Shown here one piece after another: positions 9,345 to 17,816 of a stretch of DNA of 64,000 nt. The number at the start of each line of letters is the position of its first letter. Position 1 is the first letter of the stretch. Position numbers and translations under genes: made by a program. The notes beneath the pieces are model-generated. The model was not told the DNA's origin, searched no databases, and saw only the letters and a program-made list of their open reading frames with translations. Source of the stretch: an uncultured Clostridia bacterium (GTDB lineage Bacteria > Bacillota > Clostridia > Lachnospirales > Anaerotignaceae); the NCBI GenBank assembly GCA_944379995.1, contig CALWGF010000001.1, positions 62,001-126,000 on the forward strand, given 5' to 3'.

Positions 9345-9681
9345 TAATTATTATTCTTTGTAAAAAATTACTGTAAGACAAGAGTGTTTTAAAGATGAAA
9401 ATTTAATTGTTAAATTTGTACTATTTTTTCAATATTTATATAAAAATGCAATTTATAAATAGAATTTAGAGGATATTTTTGGTAAAAAATAAAAAAGGTA
9501 AAAAAGTTTGTAGTTTTTTTAAATATTTCTCTTTATTTTTTTGGTATTTTGTTATAAAATGTATTAGAGTGAACAATGTGTTTTATATGTACAATTTGTT
9601 CTAATGTTTTAGGCTATATAAAATATTATAAAAAAGTCATTTGGGGAAACAAAATAAAAAATAATTTTCTGGGGTGAGGGT
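9345..9681. other. 337-base intergenic region with an inverted repeat
   Basis: Very A+T-rich and without a convincing coding frame. It holds a plausible -10 (TATAAA, 9553-9558) and, just downstream, GAACAA (9571-9576) facing TTGTTC (9596-9601) across 19 bases. That pair is a candidate operator for the regulator gene that follows. No clear rho-independent terminator follows the YitT gene. Confidence 0.45.
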
Positions 9682-10773
9682 ATGATTTCAAATCAAATTT
9701 TACAAAACACAATTGATGGCCTTAAGAACATTACTCGTAAAGAGCTTAGTGTTGTTGAAAAAGAGGGCAAAGTTATTGCTACAACTGAAGAAAATATGAT
9801 AGGTAGACAAATTGATGCTATTGAAAACTTTATTGGTTCTCAAGCAGAAAGTCAGCTTATACTTGGTTATCAGTATTTTAAAATATATGATAATGGTATC
9901 CCTGAGTATGTTGTTCAGGTTAAAGGTGAAGATGAAGAAGGATACAGAATTGGTAAAATTGCAGCTTTCCAAATACAAAGCCTTTTAGTTGCTTATAAAG
10001 AAAGATATGATAAAGATAATTTTATAAAAAATCTTCTTCTTGATAACCTTCTTCTTGTTGATATTTATAGCAGAGCTAAAAAACTTCATATCGAAAACAA
10101 TATAAGAAGAATTGTATATCTTATTGAAACAAATATTGATAAAGATATGAATATTGTTGAAATAGTAAGAAGTATTTTTCCAGCTAAAACAAAAGATTTC
10201 GTTACTGCTGTTGATGAACACAGCATTATTCTCGTTAAAGAATTAAGAGAAAAAGAAACAATGGACGAAATAGAAAAAATTGCAAAAATGATTGCTGATA
10301 CTCTTAATAATGAAATAAAGAGTAAAGTGTATATCTCTATTGGTACTGTTGTAAATGACCTTAAAGATGTTTCTCGTTCTTATAAAGAAGCTAAAATGGC
10401 TCTTGAAGTAGGTAAGATTTTTGAAGGCGATAAATATATTGTAAACTATGAAAAACTTGGAATTGGTAGACTTATATATCAGCTTCCACTTCCTCTTTGC
10501 AGAATGTTTATAAAAGAAGTTCTTCACGGTCTTACAATGGACGATTTTGATGATGAAACTCTTGCAACAGTAAATAAATTCTTCGAAAACAATCTTAATG
10601 TTTCCGAAACATCAAGACAACTTTATATCCATAGAAATACTCTTGTATACAGACTTGATAAGCTTCAGAAAATGACAGGTCTTGACCTTAGAAACTTTGA
10701 TGATGCTATAATATTCAAAATTACTCTTATGGTAAGTAAATACATGATTTATATGGATAAAATGTCTTATTAA
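9682..10773 (+). CDS. PucR/CdaR-type transcriptional regulator
   Basis: 363 residues. The N-terminal 130 or so resemble the sugar-diacid recognition domain of CdaR. The middle (150-260) is the degenerate GGDEF-like domain common in this group. The C-terminus (about 300-355) is the PucR helix-turn-helix, with ENNLNVSETSRQLYIHRNTLVYRLDKL. Members usually act as activators responding to a small metabolite. The gene is monocistronic: a long leader region precedes it and a terminator follows. An inverted repeat about 80-110 bases upstream could be its own binding site. The ligand is unknown. Confidence 0.85.
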   Translation: MISNQILQNTIDGLKNITRKELSVVEKEGKVIATTEENMIGRQIDAIENFIGSQAESQLILGYQYFKIYDNGIPEYVVQVKGEDEEGYRIGKIAAFQIQSLLVAYKERYDKDNFIKNLLLDNLLLVDIYSRAKKLHIENNIRRIVYLIETNIDKDMNIVEIVRSIFPAKTKDFVTAVDEHSIILVKELREKETMDEIEKIAKMIADTLNNEIKSKVYISIGTVVNDLKDVSRSYKEAKMALEVGKIFEGDKYIVNYEKLGIGRLIYQLPLPLCRMFIKEVLHGLTMDDFDDETLATVNKFFENNLNVSETSRQLYIHRNTLVYRLDKLQKMTGLDLRNFDDAIIFKITLMVSKYMIYMDKMSY

Positions 10774-10795
10774 TATATACTAAATGCAATGAAAT

Positions 10796-10841
10796 AACAG
10801 GGGGCGTAATTGTAAGTTTAAGGGGCGTTCCCTGTTTTTTT
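10796..10841 (+). terminator. Terminator after the PucR-type regulator
   Basis: AACAGGG pairs with CCCTGTT across a 27-base loop (possibly extended by GCG/CGT), followed by a run of T. Confidence 0.7.
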
Positions 10842-10865
10842 GAGATTTAAGAAAGGAAGATTTTT

Positions 10866-11552
10866 TTGATAAGTATTGAAAACGTAAGGAAGGTGTATCC
10901 TAATGGCTCCGAAGCCCTTAAAGGAGTTTCGATACATATAGAAAGAGGAGAGTTTGTTTTTATTGTTGGTTCCAGTGGCTCAGGAAAATCAACTCTTATA
11001 AAATTACTCCTAAAAGAGCTTGACCCTACAAGTGGTAGAATAGTTATAAATAATATTGATACAACAAAAATTTTAAGAAAAGATATACCTTACCTCAGAA
11101 GAAATTTAGGTGTTGTATTCCAAGACTTTAGACTTTTACAAAACAAAACTGTATATGAAAATGTTGCTTTTGCTATGAGAGTAATTGAAGCTCCTTCAAA
11201 AGCAATAAGAAGAAATGTTCCTACTGTACTTTCTCTTGTTGGTCTTCATAATAAAATGAAAGCATATCCTAATCAGCTTTCTGGTGGTGAGCAACAAAGA
11301 ACAGCTCTTGCAAGAGCCATTGTTAATAAACCGCCTATACTTATTGCCGATGAACCAACAGGTAATCTTGACCCTGAAACAGCTTGGGGAATTATGAACC
11401 TTTTGGAAGATATAAACAGACAAGGTACAACAGTTGTTGTTGCAACTCATGCAAAAGATATTGTTGATGCAATGCAAAAAAGAGTAATAACACTTAGAAA
11501 AGGTGTTATAATAAGAGATGTTGAAAAAGGTGGTTATAGCGATGAGGCCTAG
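10866..11552 (+). CDS. ftsE: Cell division ATP-binding protein FtsE
   Basis: 228-residue ABC ATPase. Walker A GSSGSGKST near residue 36, Q-loop FQDFRLL near 89, signature LSGGEQQR near 138, Walker B LIADEPTGNLD near 160 and switch His in ATHAKD. In FtsEX, ATP hydrolysis does not move a solute but drives a conformational change that activates peptidoglycan hydrolases at the septum. TTG start, 6 bases after AGGAAG. It overlaps ftsX by 11 bases, so translation is probably coupled. Confidence 0.95.
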   Translation: MISIENVRKVYPNGSEALKGVSIHIERGEFVFIVGSSGSGKSTLIKLLLKELDPTSGRIVINNIDTTKILRKDIPYLRRNLGVVFQDFRLLQNKTVYENVAFAMRVIEAPSKAIRRNVPTVLSLVGLHNKMKAYPNQLSGGEQQRTALARAIVNKPPILIADEPTGNLDPETAWGIMNLLEDINRQGTTVVVATHAKDIVDAMQKRVITLRKGVIIRDVEKGGYSDEA

Positions 11553-12441
11553 TTCTATTAAATACTATTTTAAAGAAGGCTTCACAAGCCTTTTAAGAAA
11601 CAGACTTATGACAGTAGCGTCTATTGCTACTGTTGCAGCGTGTATATTTATTATGTCATTTTCATACTGTGTTGTAAGTAATCTTCAATATGTTTTAAGA
11701 CAAATGGAAGACTCTATTGGAATTGCGGTTTTCCTTAATGAAGAACTTACAAGTGATGATGTTGAAAGAATAAGCAATGAAATAAAAGCAATTCCTCATG
11801 TAAAACAAGTTACATATACATCTCCAGATGATGCCCTTACAGAGCTTCAAGATGAATGGAGTATGGACGGTATACTTGATGGATTTAGCGGTGAAAATAA
11901 TCCTCTTTCAAGTTCATTTGAAATATCACTTGAAGGTGTTGAATATCAAACAGATGTTACTAAGGCTCTTACTGCTATTGATGGTATTGATAATGTAAGA
12001 GATGCCCATACAGAAACAGAAATACTTTTAAAAGTTAATAATGTTATGCAGATTACAGGTGTTTTAGTAATAGCTATACTTGCTGTAATATCTGTTGTAA
12101 TAATTATGAATACAATAAAAATTTCTGTTTATACAAGAAGAAATGAAATCAATATTATGAAATATGTTGGTGCAACAGACTGGTTTATAAGATGGCCTTT
12201 TATTATAGAAGGTATGCTTATAGGTATAATTGGTTCTGTTATTCCTATGTTGATTTCTTGGCCTGTATACAGTAAAATAGTAGATATATTATATACAAGC
12301 TTGCCTGTTATTAAAAATATGGTAAGTTTTAGATATAGTATTGATATATTTTCAGTTCTTATACCTGTTTCTATTGTTTCAGGTATACTTCTTGGAGTTA
12401 TTGGTAGTGTAACGTCAATAAGAAAACATCTTAGAGTATAA
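11542..12441 (+). CDS. ftsX: Cell division permease-like protein FtsX
   Basis: 299 residues from ATG 11542. I prefer this to an in-frame upstream ATG at 11518 because AAGGTGG lies properly spaced before 11542 and the length then fits the family. One helix near residue 20-45, an extracellular loop of about 120 residues, then three helices from about 165 to the end give the FtsX topology. The extracellular loop normally contacts the hydrolase partner, here most likely the next gene product. Confidence 0.95.
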   Translation: MRPSSIKYYFKEGFTSLLRNRLMTVASIATVAACIFIMSFSYCVVSNLQYVLRQMEDSIGIAVFLNEELTSDDVERISNEIKAIPHVKQVTYTSPDDALTELQDEWSMDGILDGFSGENNPLSSSFEISLEGVEYQTDVTKALTAIDGIDNVRDAHTETEILLKVNNVMQITGVLVIAILAVISVVIIMNTIKISVYTRRNEINIMKYVGATDWFIRWPFIIEGMLIGIIGSVIPMLISWPVYSKIVDILYTSLPVIKNMVSFRYSIDIFSVLIPVSIVSGILLGVIGSVTSIRKHLRV

Positions 12442-12464
12442 TTTTTTTGGAGGAATGAAGTCAA

Positions 12465-13643
12465 ATGAAGAAGTACTTTAAAAAATTTCTTGCTGTCACA
12501 CTTGCTTTTTCAATGTTATTTGTGCAAGTGGCAAATGCTAAAACTCTTAGCGAATTAAAAAATGAACAAAATGAACTTAAAGCAAAACAGCAAGAAACAC
12601 AGAATGCACTTAATGAAAACAAACAAAAACAACAAACTATAAGTGCAGAAATCGAAAGTCTTGATAAAACTGTTGCAGAAGCACAGGCTGCCCTTGATGA
12701 AATACAAACACAGCTTAATGATGTTACTGCAAGACTTGCAGAGTCAGAAGTACAGCTTAAAGAAGCTACTGACAAAAAAGATGCACAGCTTGAAAGTTTT
12801 GAAGGAAGAATTAAGTTTTTACATGAAAATGGTTCAATAGGTTATTTACAAATTATACTTAGTGCAGAAAGTTTTACAGACTTTTTGACAAGAATACAAT
12901 ATGTAAATGATATAATGAATTATGATAATAATCTTCTTTCAGAGTTACAAAAAACAGAAAATGAAATTGAACAAAAAACAGCTGAAATAGCTGAAGATAA
13001 AGCACAGGTTGAAGTGCTTGTGGCAGAGCAGAAAGCTAAAACAGAAGAATATAATACAAAGCTTGCTGAAAAACAAGCTACTTATAATCAGTACAAGCTT
13101 GATGCTGCTGCTTATGAACAAGAGCTTGCTTCTTGGGAAAAAGCTAGTGAAGAAGTAGAAAGTCTTATAGCACAAGCAACTGCTGCTGCAAGTAGAAGTA
13201 GTAGTGCTACAAGTTCTGGTTCTTCAAGTGGTAATGTTACATATACAGGCGGTCAGTTTGCTTGGCCTGTTCCTGGTCGTTCATACATAAGTAGTGGATA
13301 CGGTTATAGAGCAAGACCAATAGGTAGCGGAAGTGAATTCCATACAGGTTACGATATTCCGGCATCATATGGTGCTAATATTGTTGCTGCCGAAGCAGGT
13401 ACAGTAATATATGCAAGCTATATGAATGGTTATGGTTATACTGTAATGATTGACCATGGTGGCGGATTAGTTACACTTTATGGTCATAATTCAAAACTTA
13501 CTGTTTCAAAAGGCGATACTGTTTCAAGGGGTCAAACTATTGCTAAGGCAGGAAGTACAGGAAATTCAACAGGAAATCATTGTCACTTTGAAGTAAGAAA
13601 AAATGGTTCACATACAAGTCCACAGCCTTATTTAGGCGTATAA
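12465..13643 (+). CDS. Secreted coiled-coil M23 peptidase (EnvC/CwlO/PcsB-like partner of FtsEX)
   Basis: 392 residues. Signal peptide at 1-25 (ends ANA), long Gln/Glu/Lys-rich coiled coil at about 27-235, Ser-rich linker near 240-262, then an M23 (LytM) domain. The zinc ligands look complete: HTGYD at 293-297 and HCHFE at about 372-376. It should therefore be able to cut peptidoglycan cross-bridges itself, unlike degenerate EnvC activators. It follows ftsX by 23 bases, which matches the known pairing where FtsEX controls a coiled-coil hydrolase. A terminator follows. Confidence 0.92.
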   Translation: MKKYFKKFLAVTLAFSMLFVQVANAKTLSELKNEQNELKAKQQETQNALNENKQKQQTISAEIESLDKTVAEAQAALDEIQTQLNDVTARLAESEVQLKEATDKKDAQLESFEGRIKFLHENGSIGYLQIILSAESFTDFLTRIQYVNDIMNYDNNLLSELQKTENEIEQKTAEIAEDKAQVEVLVAEQKAKTEEYNTKLAEKQATYNQYKLDAAAYEQELASWEKASEEVESLIAQATAAASRSSSATSSGSSSGNVTYTGGQFAWPVPGRSYISSGYGYRARPIGSGSEFHTGYDIPASYGANIVAAEAGTVIYASYMNGYGYTVMIDHGGGLVTLYGHNSKLTVSKGDTVSRGQTIAKAGSTGNSTGNHCHFEVRKNGSHTSPQPYLGV

Positions 13644-13657
13644 TATTATAATAAAAT

Positions 13658-13693
13658 GGGGGTAAGGCTATTTATGCATTTACTCCCTTTTTT
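13658..13693 (+). terminator. Terminator between the M23 peptidase and ctpA
   Basis: GGGGGTAA pairs with TTACTCCC (one G-T) over a 14-base loop, followed by six T. Confidence 0.7.
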
Positions 13694-13767
13694 AAAATAA
13701 AAAAGTACTGAATAATGATATTTTGTAATAAAATTTAAAGTAATTAAAATTTGGAGTGAATTAATTT

Positions 13768-14952
13768 ATGAGTAAAAAACCATTTTTGAAAGGGGTTATT
13801 GTAGGTGTTGCATCAACTCTTGTTGTTATTATGAGTTTGAATTTTGCACTTGCTTTTTTTGTAGGCAATAAATACAAAGATTTAGGTGTTTCTGATAAAA
13901 TTGCAGCAATAGCCACAATACTTGACAAAAAATATGTAGATGAAATTGATATGAATGAACTTGAAGAAGGAATGTATTATGGAATGGTTAAAGCTATAGG
14001 TGACCCATATACTGATTATATGACTGCTTCTGAATTTGCACAGTTTATGGAAGATAATGAAGGTGAATTTTATGGTATAGGTGTTGAAGTTATAGCTGAT
14101 GGTACAGACGGAAGTATTAGAGTTATATCACCTATTATAGGAACACCGGCAGAAAAAGCAGGTATTTTACCTGATGATAGAATTATAAAAGTAAATGATA
14201 CAGATGTTTCTGCTGACATTATTGATACTGCCATAGACCTTATAAAAGGTGAAGAAGGTACAACTGTTAATGTAACAGTTTATAGAGAAAGTACAAAAGA
14301 AACTAAAAGTTTTGATATTGTAAGAGAAAAAATAGATGTTCAGACAGTAGAAAGTAAAATTGTTGATGATAATATAGGTTATATAAGAATAACAAGTTTT
14401 AAAGAAAATACATATGACCAGTTTAAACAACAATATGATACACTTAAATCACAAAATATAAAAGGGCTTATACTTGATGTTAGAAATAATCCGGGAGGAA
14501 ATTTGAATGTTGTTGAACAAATAACAGATATGCTTATTCCAGAAGGCGTTCTTGTATATACAATAGATAAAGAAGGCAATAGGGAAGATTATATGTCTGA
14601 TGCAAATTGTATTGATATACCTCTTTGTGTTCTTGTAAATGGTAATAGTGCAAGTGCTTCTGAAGTTCTTTCTGGTGCTGTTCAAGATACAAAAACTGGT
14701 TCACTTGTTGGAACACAAACTTTCGGAAAAGGTCTTGTACAAGGATTATATCCTCTTACAGATGGTTCTGGACTTAAAATAACAATACAAAAATATTACA
14801 CACCTAATGGAGTATGCATACAGGGTACAGGTATAACACCAGATTATGTTGTAGAACTTCCAGAAGAATTACAATATCAACTTACAATAGATGAAAAAGA
14901 TGATACACAGCTTCATAAAGCAATAGAGGTTATAAATGAACAATTAAATTGA
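13768..14952 (+). CDS. ctpA: Carboxyl-terminal processing protease, S41 family (CtpA)
   Basis: 394 residues. An N-terminal signal anchor (about 8-32) is followed by a PDZ domain (GIGVEVIADG near 110 to about 185) and the S41 catalytic domain with LDVRNNPGGNLN near 233. The nucleophile serine is in GNSASASE near 292-299, and the general-base lysine in FGKGLVQ near 318. It degrades or trims extracytoplasmic proteins from their C-terminus. CtpA next to ftsEX and a wall hydrolase suggests control of that hydrolase. It has its own upstream gap with a terminator, so it may also be transcribed separately. Confidence 0.92.
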   Translation: MSKKPFLKGVIVGVASTLVVIMSLNFALAFFVGNKYKDLGVSDKIAAIATILDKKYVDEIDMNELEEGMYYGMVKAIGDPYTDYMTASEFAQFMEDNEGEFYGIGVEVIADGTDGSIRVISPIIGTPAEKAGILPDDRIIKVNDTDVSADIIDTAIDLIKGEEGTTVNVTVYRESTKETKSFDIVREKIDVQTVESKIVDDNIGYIRITSFKENTYDQFKQQYDTLKSQNIKGLILDVRNNPGGNLNVVEQITDMLIPEGVLVYTIDKEGNREDYMSDANCIDIPLCVLVNGNSASASEVLSGAVQDTKTGSLVGTQTFGKGLVQGLYPLTDGSGLKITIQKYYTPNGVCIQGTGITPDYVVELPEELQYQLTIDEKDDTQLHKAIEVINEQLN

Positions 14953-14994
14953 TGTAAACTAATTGTTAAATGTAATATTTTTAGATTTAATGTC

Positions 14995-15028
14995 GACAGA
15001 ATCTCTAAAAAAAGATTCTGTCTTTTTT
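14995..15028 (+). terminator. Terminator after ctpA
   Basis: GACAGAATCT pairs perfectly with AGATTCTGTC over an 8-base A-rich loop; TTTTTT follows. Confidence 0.9.
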
Positions 15029-15075
15029 ATTAAATGATAATTTTGACGATTTTTTTTATATTTTGATGTATTCTC

Positions 15076-15104
15076 TTTAAAAGAACAAAAGAATTATGTA
15101 TAAT
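15076..15104 (+). promoter_or_regulatory. Sigma-A-type promoter of mreB
   Basis: TTTAAA (15076-15081), 17-base spacer, TATAAT (15099-15104); transcription would start about 40 bases before the mreB ATG. Confidence 0.6.
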
Positions 15105-15151
15105 AATTTAAGGTTATGGGATTTTATTTTTTAAAGAAAAGGAGAATTGCC

Positions 15152-16228
15152 ATGTTTGGATTTATGGGATTTGGGGAGGACATAGGTATTGACCTTGGTA
15201 CTGCCACAGTTCTAGTTTATATAAAAGGTCAAGGTATAGTTATAAAAGAACCTTCTGTTGTTGCTATTGATAAAGATACAAATACAATTCTTGCAGTAGG
15301 GGAAGAAGCAAGAAGAATGCTCGGAAGAACTCCGGGGAATATTGTGGCAATAAGACCTTTAAGAGAAGGTGTTATTTCTAATTATGAAATAACAGAAAAA
15401 ATGCTTAAATATTTCATTGAAAAAGCTATTGGTAAACGTTCTTTTGTAAAACCTACAATAGCTGTTTGTGTGCCTAGTAGTGTAACAGAAGTTGAAAGAC
15501 GTGCTGTTGAAGATGCTACAAAACAAGCAGGTGCAAGACAAGTTCATATTATTGAAGAACCTATTGCCGCAGCTATTGGTGCAGGAATTGATATTTCAAA
15601 GGCTTGTGGAAATATGGTTGTTGATATTGGTGGTGGTACAACTGATATTGCTGTAATTTCACTTGGTGGTACTGTTGTTAGTACATCTTTAAAAATAGCA
15701 GGTGATAATTTCGATGAAAATATTATAAGATATATGCGTAAAAAACATAATGTTCTTATTGGTGAGAGAACAGCAGAAGACCTTAAAATAAATATAGGTA
15801 CAGCATATGAAAGAACAACACCTGTTACTCTTGATGTTAGAGGTAGAAATCTTATAACAGGTCTTCCAAAAAATATTACTGTTACTTCTGAAGAAATGCA
15901 CGAGGCTCTCAAAGAATCTGTACTTGCTATATGTGACGCTGTCCATAATGTACTTGAAAAAACTCCACCAGAGCTTGCTGCTGATATTTCTGATAGAGGT
16001 ATTGTAATGACAGGTGGCGGAAGCCTTCTTTATGGTTTGGACAAGCTTATAAAATCAAGAACAGGAATAAATGCTATTATTGCTGAGGACTCTGTTTCTT
16101 GTGTTGCAATAGGTACAGGAAAATATATAGAATATATTTGCGAAGATAGAGGAAAAGGTGTTTTTTCTGGTGTTTTTGGGCATAAAGAAAAAGAACCTGT
16201 AAAAAATATAAATACAGAAGAAGAATAA
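15152..16228 (+). CDS. mreB: Rod-shape actin homologue MreB/Mbl
   Basis: 358 residues from ATG 15152, chosen because AAGGAG lies 6 bases ahead and the product then begins in the usual MFGFMG way; an in-frame ATG at 15116 lacks a site. Actin-fold motifs are DIGIDLGTATVLVY near residue 10 (phosphate 1), DIGGGTTDIAVIS near 165 (phosphate 2) and GIVMTGGGSLL near 290. It forms membrane-bound filaments guiding lateral wall synthesis. No mreC/mreD follow, so this could be the Mbl-type second paralogue rather than the mreBCD-linked one. Confidence 0.9.
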   Translation: MFGFMGFGEDIGIDLGTATVLVYIKGQGIVIKEPSVVAIDKDTNTILAVGEEARRMLGRTPGNIVAIRPLREGVISNYEITEKMLKYFIEKAIGKRSFVKPTIAVCVPSSVTEVERRAVEDATKQAGARQVHIIEEPIAAAIGAGIDISKACGNMVVDIGGGTTDIAVISLGGTVVSTSLKIAGDNFDENIIRYMRKKHNVLIGERTAEDLKINIGTAYERTTPVTLDVRGRNLITGLPKNITVTSEEMHEALKESVLAICDAVHNVLEKTPPELAADISDRGIVMTGGGSLLYGLDKLIKSRTGINAIIAEDSVSCVAIGTGKYIEYICEDRGKGVFSGVFGHKEKEPVKNINTEEE

Positions 16229-16233
16229 AATAA

Positions 16234-16272
16234 AAATTCAATACAGATATATTTTATATCTGTATTGAATTT
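16234..16272 (+). terminator. Long perfect hairpin after mreB
   Basis: An 18-base arm (AAATTCAATACAGATATA) pairs perfectly with its complement around a TTT loop. The tail is only T/A mixed, so it may end transcripts weakly or mainly protect the 3' end. Confidence 0.65.
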
Positions 16273-16276
16273 ATTA

Positions 16277-16305
16277 TTGACAATAGTAGATAATATTGAT
16301 ATAAT
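16277..16305 (+). promoter_or_regulatory. Consensus promoter of the SAM riboswitch-metK unit
   Basis: TTGACA (16277-16282), exactly 17 bases, TATAAT (16300-16305). Both hexamers are perfect, so basal transcription should be strong with control left to the riboswitch. Confidence 0.9.
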
Positions 16306-16325
16306 ATCACAGAATTGAATATAAA

Positions 16326-16424
16326 CTTATCAAGAGAGGTTGAGGGACAGGGCCCTATGACACCCGGCAACCGGCAAAATTAGCACGGTGCCAATTCCCC
16401 CGTAAAATTTTTACGGAAGATGAG
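16326..16424 (+). ncRNA. SAM-I (S-box) riboswitch
   Basis: P1 is CTTATC (16326-16331) pairing with GATGAG (16419-16424). The conserved core CAAGAGAGGTTGAGGGA, the ACCCGGCAACC kink-turn side and the TAGCACGGTGCCAATTCC region are all present in order. SAM binding should favour the terminator at 16437-16457 and so switch off metK, whose product makes SAM. Confidence 0.95.
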
Positions 16425-16436
16425 GATTTTGTTATT

Positions 16437-16457
16437 AAGCCCTAGAGGCTTTTTTTA
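16437..16457 (+). terminator. Riboswitch expression-platform terminator
   Basis: AAGCC pairs with GGCTT over CTAGA, followed by a T run; positioned directly after the SAM aptamer. Confidence 0.8.
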
Positions 16458-16532
16458 TTGTAAAAAATAAGTTTTATATTTATGAAATTTTATAAAAATG
16501 TTAATTTATGTTTATTAATAGGAGGTTTTGAA

Positions 16533-17714
16533 ATGGCTGAAAGATTATTTACTTCAGAATCTGTTACAGAGGGACATCCAGATAAAATCTGTGACCAGAT
16601 TTCAGACGCAATTCTTGATAATATACTTGAAAAAGACCCTATGGCACGTGTTGCTTGTGAAACTTGTACAACAACAGGTATTGTTTTTGTTATGGGAGAA
16701 ATAACAACAAATTGTTATGTTGATGTTGAAAATATTGTTCGTGAAACAGTTCGTGAAATAGGATATGACAGAGCAAAATATGGCTTTGACTGTGACTCTT
16801 GTTCAGTAATTACATCACTTCACGGTCAGTCACCTGACATTGCTATGGGTGTTGATAAAGCTTACGAAAATAAAAAAGGTGAAGATACAAGCGAATTTGA
16901 TACTGGTGCTGGTGACCAAGGTATGATGTTTGGTTTTGCTTGTGATGAAACAGAAGAATATATGCCTATGCCTATATATCTTGCTCATAAACTTACAAAA
17001 AGACTTACAGAAGTAAGAAAAAATGGAACAATGCCTTATCTTCGTCCTGACGGAAAAGCTCAGGTTACAGTTGAATATGATGATGATAAAGTTGTAAGAA
17101 TTGATACTATTGTTCTTTCAACACAGCATAGCCCAGAGGTTACACAGGAACAAATTGAAAAAGATGTTAAAGAAAATATTATAAAAGCTGTTATTCCTGC
17201 TGAACTTCTTGATGAAAACACAAGATATTTTATAAATCCAACAGGTAGATTTGTTATTGGTGGACCACAGGGAGATAGTGGGCTTACAGGTAGAAAAATT
17301 ATAGTAGATACATATGGCGGATATGCAAGCCATGGTGGTGGTGCTTTCTCAGGAAAAGACCCTACAAAAGTTGACCGTTCAGCTTGTTATGCTGCAAGAT
17401 ATGTTGCTAAAAATATTGTAGCTTCTGGTATTGCTAAAAAATGTGAAATACAGCTTTCATATGCTATTGGTGTTGCTAAACCTGTTTCTATACTTGTAAA
17501 CACATATGGTACAGGTAAAATTTCAGATGCTGAAATAACTGAAATTGTTAAATCAAACTTTGACCTTCGTCCTGCTGCAATTATTAAAAACTTCGACCTT
17601 AGAAGACCTATTTATAAACAAACAGCAGCTTATGGACACTTTGGAAGAAATGACCTTGACCTTCCTTGGGAAAGAACAGATAAAACAGAAGTTTTCAGCA
17701 ATGCTATTAAATAA
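16533..17714 (+). CDS. metK: S-adenosylmethionine synthetase
   Basis: 393 residues from ATG 16533, 7 bases after GGAGG; upstream in-frame codons lie in the leader. It makes SAM from methionine and ATP. Motifs are [12 protein letters not shown] near residue 13 (ATP and Mg), [10 protein letters not shown] near 116 (the GAGDQG methionine loop), [13 protein letters not shown] near 241 and [12 protein letters not shown] near 271. Full length. It is controlled by the SAM riboswitch directly upstream, giving classical product feedback. Confidence 0.97.
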   Translation: MAERLFTSESVTEGHPDKICDQISDAILDNILEKDPMARVACETCTTTGIVFVMGEITTNCYVDVENIVRETVREIGYDRAKYGFDCDSCSVITSLHGQSPDIAMGVDKAYENKKGEDTSEFDTGAGDQGMMFGFACDETEEYMPMPIYLAHKLTKRLTEVRKNGTMPYLRPDGKAQVTVEYDDDKVVRIDTIVLSTQHSPEVTQEQIEKDVKENIIKAVIPAELLDENTRYFINPTGRFVIGGPQGDSGLTGRKIIVDTYGGYASHGGGAFSGKDPTKVDRSACYAARYVAKNIVASGIAKKCEIQLSYAIGVAKPVSILVNTYGTGKISDAEITEIVKSNFDLRPAAIIKNFDLRRPIYKQTAAYGHFGRNDLDLPWERTDKTEVFSNAIK

Positions 17715-17727
17715 TAAATAACTTTAT

Positions 17728-17757
17728 GCCCTGATTTTATATCGGGGCTCTTTTTTT
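17728..17757 (+). terminator. Terminator after metK
   Basis: GCCCTGAT pairs with ATCGGGGC (one T-G) over TTTAT, then TC and seven T. Confidence 0.9.
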
Positions 17758-17816
17758 ATGTCACTAAAGGTGGTACAATTATAAATATTCAATTTTTATG
17801 GCAAGAAGGTGATTTT

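Noticed and set aside
15544..15912. 122-codon minus-strand frame inside mreB
   Set aside because: Antisense shadow with no ribosome site; mreB is complete.
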